Shown in pieces: positions 31,801 through 41,370 of a DNA stretch of 43,031 bases; position 1 is the stretch's first letter; each line of letters opens with the position of its first letter. This stretch comes from Nemertoderma westbladi (lineage: Eukaryota; Xenacoelomorpha; Nemertodermatida; Nemertodermatidae). The notes beneath the pieces are model-generated. The model made no database searches and was not told where the DNA came from. It worked only from the letters and a program-made list of their open reading frames with translations. The translations under genes and the position numbers were made by a program. The stretch spans positions 1-43,031 of the forward strand of contig JAUCBJ010003487.1 in NCBI GenBank assembly GCA_032718475.1, given 5' to 3'.

Positions 31801-32731
31801 CCGTCGCTTCACTTTCCACTTGGGAAAAAGTAGCGTCTGTTGATTCTCCATGGGTTGAGCGCTCCTCCAGCTGAGCTTTCCACTGAGCTGTTCCTTGAAC
31901 CTGGCGACTCACCCGTTGAAACCAAGTCTTTACGGCAACTTGCAACGACGTGTCTTGTCTTCTTTTAGAAGCCTCTTCAAAGGCTGATAATATTAGCCTG
32001 ATTCGCAGAATTCTTTCTCTAACTTGATAAAGCAGTTGTCCCTGCTCTTGAGGTCCTTGAGGTTGTTGTAACAGTTGTTTTTCTACTCGCTCCATAGAGC
32101 TGAAGAATCCCTGTGCGTATCCGGCTGCGGACCTCTTCCACACAGCTGGATCGATGGTTTCCTTGGCTACTCCCATCCGGTGTATGTCTTCCCAGGCAGC
32201 TTCTGATAAATCAAACGGGAGTCCGGGTCCGGGGAAGTTCCATTGCGACTCGACAATAGACTTCAGTTCTTCCCTCGTGTATCCCGCATAACTATCTCTA
32301 GTTGATCGCTGACTTCTCGCCCAATCGATCTGGTGTTCTTCCACCGCAATCAATAACCTAGTGAGTACGGCTGCAGGAAGGATGAGAAGGGGATCCGAAT
32401 AAACCGCATCCATCATCTTTGCTCCGCGTTCTGGTGTCAGTTCTACAGTATCCTCACTACTGGAGCTGTTGGGCCGTTGAGAAGTAAGTTCTTGGCTCGC
32501 GGGTTGTTGCTGTTCTGCTGCTTCTTGGTCCCGCTTGACCTGAGCTCGAGTGCCTATGATAGACCTACGATGTTGGACCAGCCTAGGTTCTGTTATTACT
32601 ACAGGAGGGATGACCTTCCTCACAGTGGGAGGTGAACTGAACTTACGACTAGACGGTTCTACGCCTCTATCTGAGTCGCAGATAGTTACATCTAATAAAC
32701 TGTCTGACAGGTTCTGCTTAGTATCAGACAT
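28001..32731 (-). CDS. gag-pro: Chimeric ORF: BEL/Pao Gag-protease (A2) fused in frame to a LINE RT C-terminus
   Basis: 1576 codons without interruption. Residues 1-1300 match A1 Gag-protease and lack its frameshift: Ser/Pro-rich start, helical region, Ala/Glu coiled coil (about 380-460), DUF1759 from about 790 (KFNGDEMKWLPF), knuckles at about 1072 (CVLCDGPHRLNAC), 1104 (CYNCLRQGHQRRTC) and 1123, protease LDSGST near 1245. At about residue 1304 (28820) BEL sequence stops in mid-protease-domain and a LINE RT C-terminal region follows in the same frame (PILDYASGVWG, then a knuckle CTVCRSGEIEDEVHFLSDC at about 1515). Start ATG at 32731 matches that of A1. The fusion has no RT catalytic motif. 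Whether it is translated is unknown; chance continuity across one junction has a probability near 1/3 by frame alone. Confidence 0.88.
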   Translation of the reverse strand: MSDTKQNLSDSLLDVTICDSDRGVEPSSRKFSSPPTVRKVIPPVVITEPRLVQHRRSIIGTRAQVKRDQEAAEQQQPASQELTSQRPNSSSSEDTVELTPERGAKMMDAVYSDPLLILPAAVLTRLLIAVEEHQIDWARSQRSTRDSYAGYTREELKSIVESQWNFPGPGLPFDLSEAAWEDIHRMGVAKETIDPAVWKRSAAGYAQGFFSSMERVEKQLLQQPQGPQEQGQLLYQVRERILRIRLILSAFEEASKRRQDTSLQVAVKTWFQRVSRQVQGTAQWKAQLEERSTHGESTDATFSQVESEATAEKPHKRDAIDIYLSDYQRFLGDDELRRRLEGLSPNSEGTKLVLDAIDVEMRAANQAKFDEQLRITRVQEEQVKKKRIEDRKTAAVAAAVAAAEAERKAAAAEAAAEAKARGSGRGKAAEQRQKQSGEAERKAAEAVAEAERRASEETTQLELENIQENQDCINKQLTASNMQMMNRSTPKRQGYTSSEEGDTTDTEGKGNRSRLSRRKRTFHRQKLPDLPPAVRRQLNNTNLGSTEPTDQIIKIERLPTIVDEPEIIRPVLEITPSVIDTPVLPEVTSKFPLHSTKLPVPSRTAQETVQVLDPERNIHDLSPVVPRPPATTLATPASAVEWVDERRRGMDLLLGQMQETVQQFKGTVRESRLELQEVQQSIALERDKLVNTQRGIPPPSVTMCQPVRSEVSHAQGVEPTRIYTASEVETPIVNPIKGNYRPVDNDIPYRPDHNPRNLYTDNSILNNTMAQESFTRQMARTEARQAVKVGEIVKFNGDEMKWLPFNEYYKDNIQNSVLSNGEKLRFLIECLEGPPKLMALRFIGHPDGLRQVWDTLNIRYGNRNNIAGYLYAKLVAPRKFISSGIIEFSDEIQEICRQLDWLGKSHEYQSAMVIRAVASTLPKGRVGTRWDKKVLYMMEQQQRDPTMADLMSFLDSEVKLQLIKQSREKTAESKVSEKPVSRRRVTPVCYTDDGESQTSQGEDSGKDTDRSYYVNKMPKDQVSKSKSRPNDRREPVQKTPPTSPKRIQVRKPEERTSVHHIAQVKVSNIKPKCVLCDGPHRLNACDKFLRKSLKDRREVMWDKRLCYNCLRQGHQRRTCYSDARCAKCGAKHHILLHTEFERNSPSQVSESELHVQFSDVNDTDQSEMEGFYTDEFSDQNESCYLINTTAVYRALVHEKDTDSDLTLTTSDQQPSWKTPTSNIGIREFPVVQLRVHGPQKSYIVNALLDSGSTGTFIDKELAEVIFAGQPKFRTKLNMSGIMQVWNSTVAADYYIGELSTPQDKLGLYNSCVCPILDYASGVWGYLAAPDIDTVHRKVMRSFLGVHKFTPNLAVEGEMGWIYPQHRRYLSLARRWNRLVEMTDDRLPKQIFNVDHGDTSGWCNEMLSIFKVLNFTDSYHRKLKVNLNNFSKSCDKYFEDKWSSELKSKPKLRTYIKFKSIFGAEQYVVNKCVTRSQRSLMAQFRCGVLPLAIEVGRFQGRSLEDRICTVCRSGEIEDEVHFLSDCSALDRSSIPLDIRKLNNQQKLKYFMCDNQVGAVKYLSSLFDERKNILYNHL

Positions 32732-34613
32732 GTTTATGTGTACAGTTGAATGTCTACTGCTGTATTACAGTCTGAGCAAGTCTAGTAACTCAGTATTAAC
32801 TGCTAGCCTAGTAATTAATTACCGGTACTGCTACTCAGTGCAGCGTGATATATATAATATATTAGAATACCGGTATGCTTATAGTATATATAACTATATA
32901 AGTATTATTACAGACTAGGTTTATCACAGAATACCGGTATAATTTTAGCACAAATATATATAAATATATAATAGGCCTATCGGAATACCGGTATACAGCT
33001 TACAGTTTGTAGTATATATAATTCTGGACTAGAATTAATTACAAGTACCGGTATAATTTCAGCCTAAATTTATAGAAATAAAGATAATAGGCCTATCGTA
33101 AATACCGGTATATCAATTATTTTAAATAATTGAATTTCTGAATTTTAGGGTTACTTGGTTACTTTACTTACTTTATTACCGTTATTTGAGCAGTAATCCA
33201 ACTGATATTGAGACCTAATGGTTGTATGGTAGGCCTACTATTTATAAATCGTTAGATTTGATTTATAATATATATATACCCGTTTTAATGGGTTTTGTCA
33301 ATGTTTGAAATAAATGTTATTATTTCTGGGGAGTAATCACTACACAAAGCGGTGCGCTTTCAGTGAAGTGTTACTTATAGGACACTAAAACAAATAATGC
33401 TAATTTACCTAAGTTACTTAATACTACAAATTACATACAATTCGGGTGAGATTACAATCTCTAAATAAACACAAAAATTTACAAAAACACAAATACGAAT
33501 TTTCAGGGTAATTTTACAAGAAGTCTACAAACCAGCCTAACAAAGGGTTAGAAATCTGGTTATTACAACGGACAGGGTACTACGGTATTTGAAAATAATA
33601 AGTAGTAGTAAATACACTGCGTTGTCCAGATAGGAAAATACCACCGCCTGACGACCTATAGCCGTATCGCTATAGGTACTACGTTATGTATCACGGAGTG
33701 TTCCTACCTAGAAGTTAATAGAGCTAATCGAACGTGCCTATCAACCACTTTACAACACAAATATAATGTCTACACTAATTACTTTCGGAAAGCACTGTAC
33801 ACTAAACCCTAAATTAGGTACGAGTACTTGTACAACATATAATCAGTAGTTAAATATACTTGAACAGCTAAAAGAACCACGGCATCTGCTGGAGTGACCG
33901 GTGCACAAAATCACCAGTCTTTACCTACGCCAAGCAGCCCGTGTAGTACCGGGGTTAATTTAACTATAGCGGTATGTATAACAAACACAATTATTGTAGG
34001 AACAAACTTGGGGAATGAATGTTGCGAATAATCGCATAAACTCTGAATAATAAATATTACGCTACGCGTACAAACCACTCAAACAAAATGCAGACCAAAT
34101 ACTGACAGACTACTATCAAGCCTAAATAAACTACAGGACATGCAGACTCCGAAATGATTAGGTAGTATGCGTTCTAACCCAGTAGCACGACTTATTCTTT
34201 AGTTGGGGGTTTACCTTACAGCTTTGGCTGCCCCTACTTCCTAACCGTTCTTTATCGGACAGAGGCTCTACACACACTGCAATCCGTTCAGACCTAATAA
34301 CAGCCAGACAACTATCCAGCCTACAAATTGTCTGTACAATCTGATCAGGCTTACACGCCTTCTGTTCAATACTGGCCTACAAACAAATAAAACTTGACAG
34401 AAATAAGTAAAAATCTCAATAAAAAACCAGGGCTGCAGTCCCTGATTAATTATTAAGGCCTACCAGTATATAATTATCAAAATCGAATAATACTGCTGTA
34501 CCTGTACTGCAGTATGTACCGGTCCGGGTGGTTAGGTAGTCAGGCCTACTTGGTACCGGTTGCCGGTACTTCAGCTTTATTGCCTACTGCAATACAGAAG
34601 CTATATCCGTTAT
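32732..34613 (-). other. Leader of A2
   Basis: Aligns with 10100-12288 of A1 but has one unit of the 290-bp segment instead of two. It contains several TACCGGTA and TAGGCCTA words and no long frame. The LTR-proximal block (ATAACGGATATAGCTTCTGTATTGCAG on the minus strand, in two halves around 34595-34613) matches A1 closely, suggesting function at the primer region. Confidence 0.8.
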
Positions 34614-35824
34614 TGTTCGCGCTTTCAGACCTTTGGCAGTTTAACCCGCCAAATTAGGATGTCTTCTAGATAATAAATCACTTTTAGCCTCTGACAAGTA
34701 TTTGATTCACTACACTAGTCGAAACCAATCGGTGCGCGATCATTCACCCGCTGGATATACCCGTGAGATTGGGTTCGACGGCTTAATCGTATTGCTATGT
34801 AAGCCTAATGTATTATTCGACTGACAGTATTATATAATTTCTGACAATATTATTCACCTTCGGGGAATATTAACAGTTCCTTTAGGACGTGGCGCTCTAT
34901 CTATATAAACAGAGTTATGACTTAAACTACTCACAACGATATGGCTTAGTTATAATTCACATATATGGCGCATTCTTTAGGAAATGCTTCGTTATCAGTC
35001 TCACTCATACACAATACTGCACAATACTGCACACTAATCTGCCGATCTTCACTGATTTTAGTCACATATAAAAGGAACACAGACAAACTCATGTAGGGTC
35101 TATCAAATAACATTAGATTCACTTCAAACCACTTTAACATAAGTCGCAATCGTTATATGTAACCTTTCTCTCTTACCTTCGGTATATCAAGAATATTGGG
35201 TTTCGGGGTTATTTCTCGTTATTCCAAATATAATAATTCATCAACAAATATAATGAATAACCGACAGCAAAGCAGTAATGTTAAGTTAAGTTGCACAGTA
35301 TGGGCCAGTTAACTAGTGTTAACCAGTGCAGTTATGATGGTACATGCAGATAACGGATATATGTCCTTATAATTAAGCCTACTAGTGTTAGGCTAAAAGC
35401 AGAAAAGCACAAATATTCCAAAAGCCGTTCTTTCTTGGCTCAGGACTGAATGATAACACTGCCCATAAAGCATTGCGTGATTTCTAGGAAATTTCTGTAC
35501 AAGAACAGTAAAAACGCTCTGATTGGTTGACTGAACTGAGAGATGCCGTAGAACAAAGAAAATCAACACGTATGAATATCAGCTGTTAACCGTCGTCATA
35601 GTAACTACTGTTCAAGAGTATCTAGCCGCTTTTGCATCACGGAATTGCCATAGAATCATCAACTATGCCTTCCACAGTACGCATACGGAAGAAATAGCTC
35701 TTAGATCCTCTAAAAACACCGATACAGCAATAATACGGCCTCTTACGCCTATTAAACCAACTACAGAGTATTTTACGGGAAAAATAAGGAAAAATAACCG
35801 GGCAATTCAGCAAAAGCTTTTACA
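34614..35824 (-). repeat. 5' LTR of A2 (1211 bp)
   Basis: Minus strand starts TGTAAAAGCTTTTGC at 35824 and ends GAAAGCGCGAACA at 34614. It shares all major blocks with the A1 LTR (CCAATCAGAG near 35525, CTAAAGGAACTG near 34880, the CCAGCGGGTGAATG block near 34750) with frequent substitutions and small indels, so A2 is older or from another subfamily. Bases 35825-35829 (GTTAG on plus) would be one copy of its target duplication. Confidence 0.85.
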
Positions 35825-35833
35825 GTTAGATCG

Positions 35834-38104
35834 TCACTCGATGACTGTAAATGGTCCGAAACAGTCTACGCCGGTTATGTAGAACGGTGGTGAATCGAAT
35901 TGCAGCCGTGTAGCCGGTAACTCAGCCATTCTTTGGGTGAGCGGTGGCGCGAGGTATCGTCTGCAAGGGAAACATCGTTTTAGGACTTTTCGGATCAGTG
36001 GCTGGATGTGGGTAATCCAATATCTTTGCCGGATGTTAGCCATAATCCAGTTCTGGCCCGCGTGATGGTTTTCCTCGTGACACTGCTGGATTAATAGCTT
36101 AGCTAGTGTTGACGTTCCGGGCAGAAGTGCTGGGTATTTGACTTCATATTCGACCGGGGCATTTGCATTGGTATTTAGTCGGATCAGTCCATCTTCCCCC
36201 ATCATGGGTCTCAACTGGTACACTGGGCTGTCAGGTTTCAAGGTCTTGCCCGCTCTGAGCTGTTCCCATTCATCGGGGAAACTTTCTTTCTGGACATATC
36301 TCACAATACATTTCTCCGCAATAATGAGTTCTCGGATACTTCATCGAACTATCGGTTTATTATCCTTCCACCGCAGGAAGTTACGAAGAGTCATGATGTG
36401 GTGGATAAGACATCTCATCAAGGAGGTTCGCTCTATCAAGAGTTGTAAGGACGCGGTAGGTTGCGCAGTGGTCGCAACATTATAGTGCCTGCCTGAGTCC
36501 TTTGCAGGCTCGGTCAGGCAACTATAAATTTCCACGGTGGCGCTTCCATGGACTTTGCGAATCTCCTTGTCATCTTCCGAATATTTCCCGCTATCTAGTT
36601 CGGGATCGAATCAGATGCTCCAGGTTAGTTGTGGTAGCTTTAAGAACCCCAGGCCTGTGAGCCAAAGTTTACTCTTACCGAGCTGTCGTGGGGTGGCGCC
36701 TCTGCTCGATAAGTCCGCTGGGTTTTCTTTCCCGTTTACGTGGTGCCACTGTTCTCGGTTGGTACATTGTTTTATTTCCATGGCTCGGTTCGCTACGAAC
36801 GTGGTGTGTCGCCGTGATGGTGAGTGGAGGTAGTAAAGCACGATACTTGAATCAACCCAGAAATGCTGCGATTCGATGGGGATTCTTAGGTTCCGCATGA
36901 TCATGCGGTTCTGCCTCACTGCCCAGACTGCGGCCTGCAGCTCGAGTCTTGGGATTGTTACCACGAATTCCCCGGATACCGTCTTGGCTTCGGAGAATAA
37001 GAAGCTCGTATCACCGTTTCTATCCTGACTTAATCTTCTTAGGAAGGTAACTACGCCGATTCCGGTATTCGATCCATCTGAGAAAGTATGGAGCTGGAAT
37101 ATATCGGTGGGTAGTTTGTCGAGGAAGAACGGTCAAGGGATCCGCATGAGGTGTAGCTGTTCCATCCACTTCTTCCATTTGGCACTGAGGTGTGGGGGGA
37201 GTTCTTCGTCCCATCCCAGTCCTTCTATCCACATTTCTTTGATCAAATTCATACCGGCCAATGTTACTGGGGATATGAAGTTTAATGGATCAAATATGGT
37301 GCTCTTTACAGATAAACATCCCCTCTTTGTCATTGGTTTGGGCAGGGGGTTAGGTTTGAAGATGAACTGATCCAGTTCTATGTCCCATTCGATACCGAGT
37401 ATACGGTGATCCACACCCTCGGAATACATTTTGTTGTCGTCTAGCCGAATTTCTTCCAGGAACCTTTCCATAAGTTCCTAATCATGGGATCTAAACTTTA
37501 CAAGAGGGAAACCTCCTCTCTTTAAACATTCCACCATTCCCATAGCCAGCTGATATGCCTCGTCAACATTCTCGGCACCAGCGCATCCGTCGTCTACATA
37601 GAAACATCATTGGATGGTCTCTATGACTGTCGGAGGGAACTCATTTTCACACATAGTCGCTGTTTTCTTCAACATGTCGCTACATGCAACCGGTGAGTCC
37701 TTAGCGCCGAAGATTCTGACAATCATGCGCATTACGTCCACATCCTTCAAGGTGAGTTGGTTTATCTCTTGTGGAGTCAATGTTTTATCTGTCCACAATA
37801 TACGTAGGCAATCTGAGTCTCTTGGTAGCGTTCGGACCTGGTGGAACATCGCTTTGATGTCGCATGTGAAGGCTATTTTGTTTTCTCGGAACCTGATCAA
37901 TACGCCGATCAGTGTACTATAGATGTTGGGCCCGGTGTAAAGTTGGCTATTTAAGGATTCCTGATACATAGCCGCAGCATCATTTACTACCCGGATTTTA
38001 CCGCCCTTCCGGGCTTCAACCACATAGTGTGTTGGGAGGTAGTACGTCCGTCGTCCGTCTAGTCCCCTGTAGTTCATTCTGGGGCACCATTTCCGCCAAT
38101 CCAT
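35834..38104 (-). pseudogene. pol: pol of BEL/Pao element B: RT, RNase H and integrase start, one frame with six stops
   Basis: Read on the minus strand, one frame carries the whole stretch with stops at 37607, 37478, 37133, 36611, 36341 and 35834. RT palm: KIRVVNDAAA, DIKAMFHQVR, FGAKDSPVACSD, and the catalytic YVDD at 37589-37600. Connection: DPLNFISPVT. RNase H: HTFSDGSNTGIG, IPRLELQAAVWAVR and FWVDSSIVLYYL carry the acidic residues; NPADLSSRGATPRQL ends it. Integrase: zinc-binding HEENHHAG...CFPCRR, then the first catalytic Asp in TGVDCFGPF. The integrase core is cut after 35834 by the LTR of A2. These enzymes copy element RNA to DNA and insert it. Five of the six stops are TGA. The element is dead, but the domains are easy to read. 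Confidence 0.93.
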
Positions 38105-39482
38105 CTTCCAAATAACTTTTAATCACATTATTGTATTTCTCTTTTATCTCAGGTAGCTCGTTCAACCGGCGTAAGATACCCTTGAGCCTCCTAAGGGCCA
38201 TGCTGGCATTATTCGCCATCGGTCTATCTGGGTCTTTCCAAAGCATGGGCGAGCACCAATGTCCGTCTTTGAACGTGGCCTGGTCGAGAACATCCATACA
38301 ATATTGATCTTCTTTGGACGGGTTCTCGTCCTTCTCAGCAAATTCTTGAGTCTCTAGGTTGAAATATTTTGTCATCTCCTGTTGGGTTTTTTCTGTTTCC
38401 AAGAATAAATCCTCGTCGAGGTGGGTTGCTGAACAGTAACCCACATATGTTGCGTTCTCTTTGATCTGGCATTTAGGAAGATATGTATATGTGTCGGAAG
38501 TTTCCTCTTTGATGCCGCAGAGTGTCCATCCCATGATGGTGCGCTCCGCATAGAAACCGTCGTCCCGCTTTACGGATCGGGCGATGTCTCTGGTCGGTAT
38601 ATGTAATTCCGGTGTATCGAGTCCGATTAATAGCGTAATTCTGTTCACATCCAATGGTGGGCATCGTAGATCTACATCTTCCCGGTCTAACTGTATGAGG
38701 GGTGCGTATTCGGATGATTGTCGGAACTGCACTCTGAGATCGGTATGTACCAGAGCATTTTTGATTGTTAGTTTGACCGCTTCGTAACCCTTCATAACTC
38801 CTTCCATCTTGAGTTGTACCTCCCCGGACTCGGCCTCCTGTTTATATCTTTCCTCAGCTAGTACGTCCTGTTCGATCTGTAATTGGACGTATTCATCCTC
38901 CATTCGGGCTTTAAGGGCCAATGCCTTCTGTTCTCGTAGCTGATCTCGGAGTGGCTGACCCCCTTGGGAGCTGCGCGCTGAACCGGATATCTTGCTCCTG
39001 GCGCTGGAGTGCTGGTGCCTCGAGCACCCAGTTCTCTTTTGCTGAACCACGGTCCTGGTACCGGAGGTCCGCACTGATTCCGCGTCCACCCTCTCAGTTC
39101 TTTTGTAGTACTGCTCTTCGTAACCTCTCACGAGGCTGAGGGTCCTCCGATGTTGCTTGCGGAACTCTTCCAGATGTGCAACATGTTCCTCCAGTCTGGG
39201 GTAGTCTGGTATATCGGTTGCGGGGATGAGCTCCTCATATGCCTGTATCATCCGTTCATATCGTTGTAGGATACTTCGGATTTTTTGTAGTTGGGTATGT
39301 ATGTCGCTGAGGGGGGTCTCGACTCCCTTTAGTTGTTTCTCGATGCGGTGATATGCTCGAGTTACTCCGCCTTTGAGAGCGCCCAGTCGACGGGCCATGT
39401 TCTTTACGTTTGGGACCTCGTCAGCTTCCGAGTCTGTATGGGGCTCCATTTCATCGGTGTCGGAGACATTATCCGTTATCAT
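38016..39482 (-). pseudogene. gag: gag/protease-end/RT-start ORF of element B with internal deletion
   Basis: 488 codons. Residues 1-130 hold an acidic start and helices; 170-230 is a charged coiled coil (EEDVLAEERYKQE type). By about residue 240-325 the protein is already in the last part of the BEL protease domain (ITLLIGLDTPELH, then RTIMGWTLCG), and 375-470 is the beginning of BEL RT (YFNLETQEF, LDQATFKDGHWCSPMLW, MALRRLKGILRRL, YLEDGLAEMVP). DUF1759, zinc knuckles and the protease DSG are missing, so there is a large internal deletion that kept the frame. At about 38060 a single frameshift moves the RT into the frame of the next segment; the last ~15 residues before the stop are out-of-frame. 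Confidence 0.85.
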
Positions 39483-39670
39483 TCTAGCGCCTCATTTATT
39501 GCAAGATATGCGATATCGTAGAATAGTTCATCGTAGGTTTCGTATTCAGCCTGAACTACCCGAACAGTAATCCTGAATCGTCCCACGTTCGTACCCTGTA
39601 CTTCGACTTCAATGTGCCACATTCCTGGCTCAACTTGGATTATATTAATAGGTGTGATTGATACTTCCAT
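39479..39670 (-). CDS. Small ORF overlapping the gag start of element B by ATGA
   Basis: 63 codons immediately upstream of gag. Its TGA (39481-39479) overlaps the gag ATG (39482-39480) as ATGA. The product is acidic with alternating hydrophobic residues, like one small beta-rich domain; no family recognised. Position and tight overlap suggest either an upstream ORF that controls gag by termination-reinitiation or the original N-terminal product of the element. It could also be chance. Confidence 0.4.
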   Translation of the reverse strand: MEVSITPINIIQVEPGMWHIEVEVQGTNVGRFRITVRVVQAEYETYDELFYDIAYLAINEALE

Positions 39671-39948
39671 TCCCTGTTAACAACTCTCTATTAATGATCT
39701 GCCGACTACGAGTTTTAAATTGAGTTTGTAAGTTGATTAAACCACGGCTTTGTCTTAAATCAAATACCAGAGTTTCCTCGTAGTGGTACTGGGTAAGCAC
39801 GGAGAGAGTTTGAAGAATACTGTAGAATTCCCAACTTCCACCAGTTGAAGTTGGCCGCGTATTATTCTCAATTTTGTTGCTGTTATTCCCGACACCATGG
39901 GGAAAACGCCGATGCTGGAGGCGGAATTTTCAGACCACAGGATTCCGG
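39671..39948 (-). other. Leader of element B
   Basis: About 280 bp between the candidate primer site and the small ORF; no other coding signal. Confidence 0.5.
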
Positions 39949-39958
39949 CCAGTCACCA
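39941..39958 (-). promoter_or_regulatory. Candidate primer-binding site (tRNA-Gly-like) of element B
   Basis: Minus strand TGGTGACTGGCCGGAATC. It starts with TGG (pairs with tRNA CCA) and resembles the complement of the 3' end of animal tRNA-Gly (TGGTGCATTGGCCGGGAAT) with two single-base gaps and a mismatch. Glycine tRNA primers are known for BEL elements. It is placed where the LTR should end. Confidence 0.45.
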
Positions 39959-39963
39959 GATAT

Positions 39964-41269
39964 TGGGAGTGGAGAAGGAGTCCTATCTGAGATGCAAGAT
40001 TGCAGTCGAGAAAAAGTTGCATTGGTTGGAAATAATCTTTAATATAACCTGAATGTTGTGACTGAACCTTGATTGAGAATAATTTGGGCTTCCCCACACC
40101 AATATACCAAATATTCACAATAATACACGAACATATAAATTCCTACAGTACATTAATTAATTACCCACTGTTCACTTTAGATTTTAACCTAACTAATGTT
40201 CCCCATTTTCCTTCGGTCCTAGTCCCGGTGCCGTAGTGTCAGTGTCGGTCGACCCTGTTGCGTGTCCGTCCCACCCTTCCCGAACCCCGAATGGATCAGT
40301 CATCAGGAAAGCGGTACGGCTTGGCTAAGGGTCGGTCAAGTCGGTAGACCCGGTTGCGTGTCCGTCCCACCCTTCCCGAACCCCGAAGGGATCGGTCATC
40401 AGGAAAGCGGTACGGCTTGGCTAGGGGTCTGTCAGTTCATCGCAGGGTCCCAACCACCTAAGCTTTCCGAATCCTTTTCAGGCTCGTATTCGCTTCGGTA
40501 GTCGAGAAGCTGCTCCTAATAGTCAGTAGGCCAGTAGAGTCCGGTCCTTTGTCTTTCAACCCCATTGCGTGTCTGCCCCACCCTTCCCAAACCCCGAAGG
40601 GATCGGTCATCAGGAAAGCGGTACGGCTTGGCTAGGGGTCTGTCAGCCCGTTGTGAGTCCCAACTGTCGGTAGCTTTCCGAGTCCCTTTCAGGCTCGTAG
40701 TAACGCCGGTTGTGGAAGCCACTCCAGGAAGGCAGTCCTCGTCGAACCCTTCCTCCGTCTAGTCGGTCGATCCGTCACAAGTCCCCGGTGCAGTCAGCAA
40801 GCTTTCCGAGTCCCTTTCAGGCTCGTAATAACTGCCGGTGACCAGGGACCACTAAGGATCTGTCTGTCGGTTCCTGTCGCAAATCCCTGACGCAATCAGC
40901 AGACTTTCCGAGTCCTTTTCAGGCTCGTAATATCTGCTGTTGGCCAGGAACCTCTAAGGGCAGTCCTTGTCCCTAGGCCTAGCGGGTTACCAAAACTACC
41001 TCTACAGGCAGTAGGAAGTTGGCTAGGCCTAATAGTATCAGGTAAACCTGAGTACTGCTTGATTTTGCCTCCCACCCTTGGCCCTTAAATATCTGATATG
41101 AGTCCCGTGCCCTGTAAGTCGCCCCAATATTCGCCCGTAAATCGCCCCCAGTCCATTGAATATACCCAAATTCCATGTTCCCACACCCAGTACTGATATT
41201 GGAATATTCATTATAAATAAATCCGAAAAATATTCAACTCGCGTTATGAAAAGTTGAAATACCGCGAAC
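39964..41269 (-). repeat. Probable 5' LTR of element B
   Basis: Inferred from position: just outside the primer site, ending CACTCCCA at 39964 and possibly starting TGTTCGCGG at 41269 on the minus strand, about 1.3 kb. There is no second LTR in the window to confirm the borders. It is GC-richer than the surroundings and holds the internal repeats listed separately. Confidence 0.45.
40258..40929. repeat. Interspersed repeat modules in the probable B LTR
   Basis: Module 1 (~77 bp, TTGCGTGTCCGTCCCACCC ... AAAGCGGTACGGCTTGGC) occurs at 40258, 40354 and 40565. Module 2 (26 bp, CTTTCCGAGTCCCTTTCAGG then CTCGTA) occurs at 40463, 40674, 40802 and 40904, and can fold (CGAGTC with GGCTCG). Such arrays in LTRs often act as enhancers; function is inferred. 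Confidence 0.85.
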
Positions 41270-41280
41270 AACCATCACCT

Positions 41281-41370
41281 ACTTTACGAAAAAATATTTT
41301 TATGTCACGTACTTTACGAAAAAATATTTTTATGTCACGTACTTTACGAAAAAATATTTTTATGTCACGT
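41281..41370. repeat. Three exact 30-bp tandem repeats
   Basis: Units 41281-41310, 41311-41340 and 41341-41370 are identical (start ACTTTACGAAAAAATA, end TATGTCACGT). The junction word TGTCACGTACTTTACCA (41362-41378) has its exact reverse complement at 41517-41533, making an inverted pair about 140 bp apart. Confidence 0.92.

Larger units (their letters stand above)
27789..35824 (-). mobile_element. BEL/Pao element A2, 3'-truncated and ending in LINE sequence
   Basis: From right to left: 5' LTR 34614-35824, leader 32732-34613, gag-protease 28824-32731, LINE 27789-28823. The LTR and leader align with A1 throughout but with much more divergence. No 3' LTR or pol of this copy is present in the window. 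Its TG end lies directly against the integrase reading frame of element B, so A2 inserted into B. Confidence 0.85.

Noticed and set aside
35834-38104. TGA as selenocysteine or reassigned codon in B
   Set aside because: A frameshift and a large gag deletion show that the copy is dead; CpG decay explains the TGA bias more simply.
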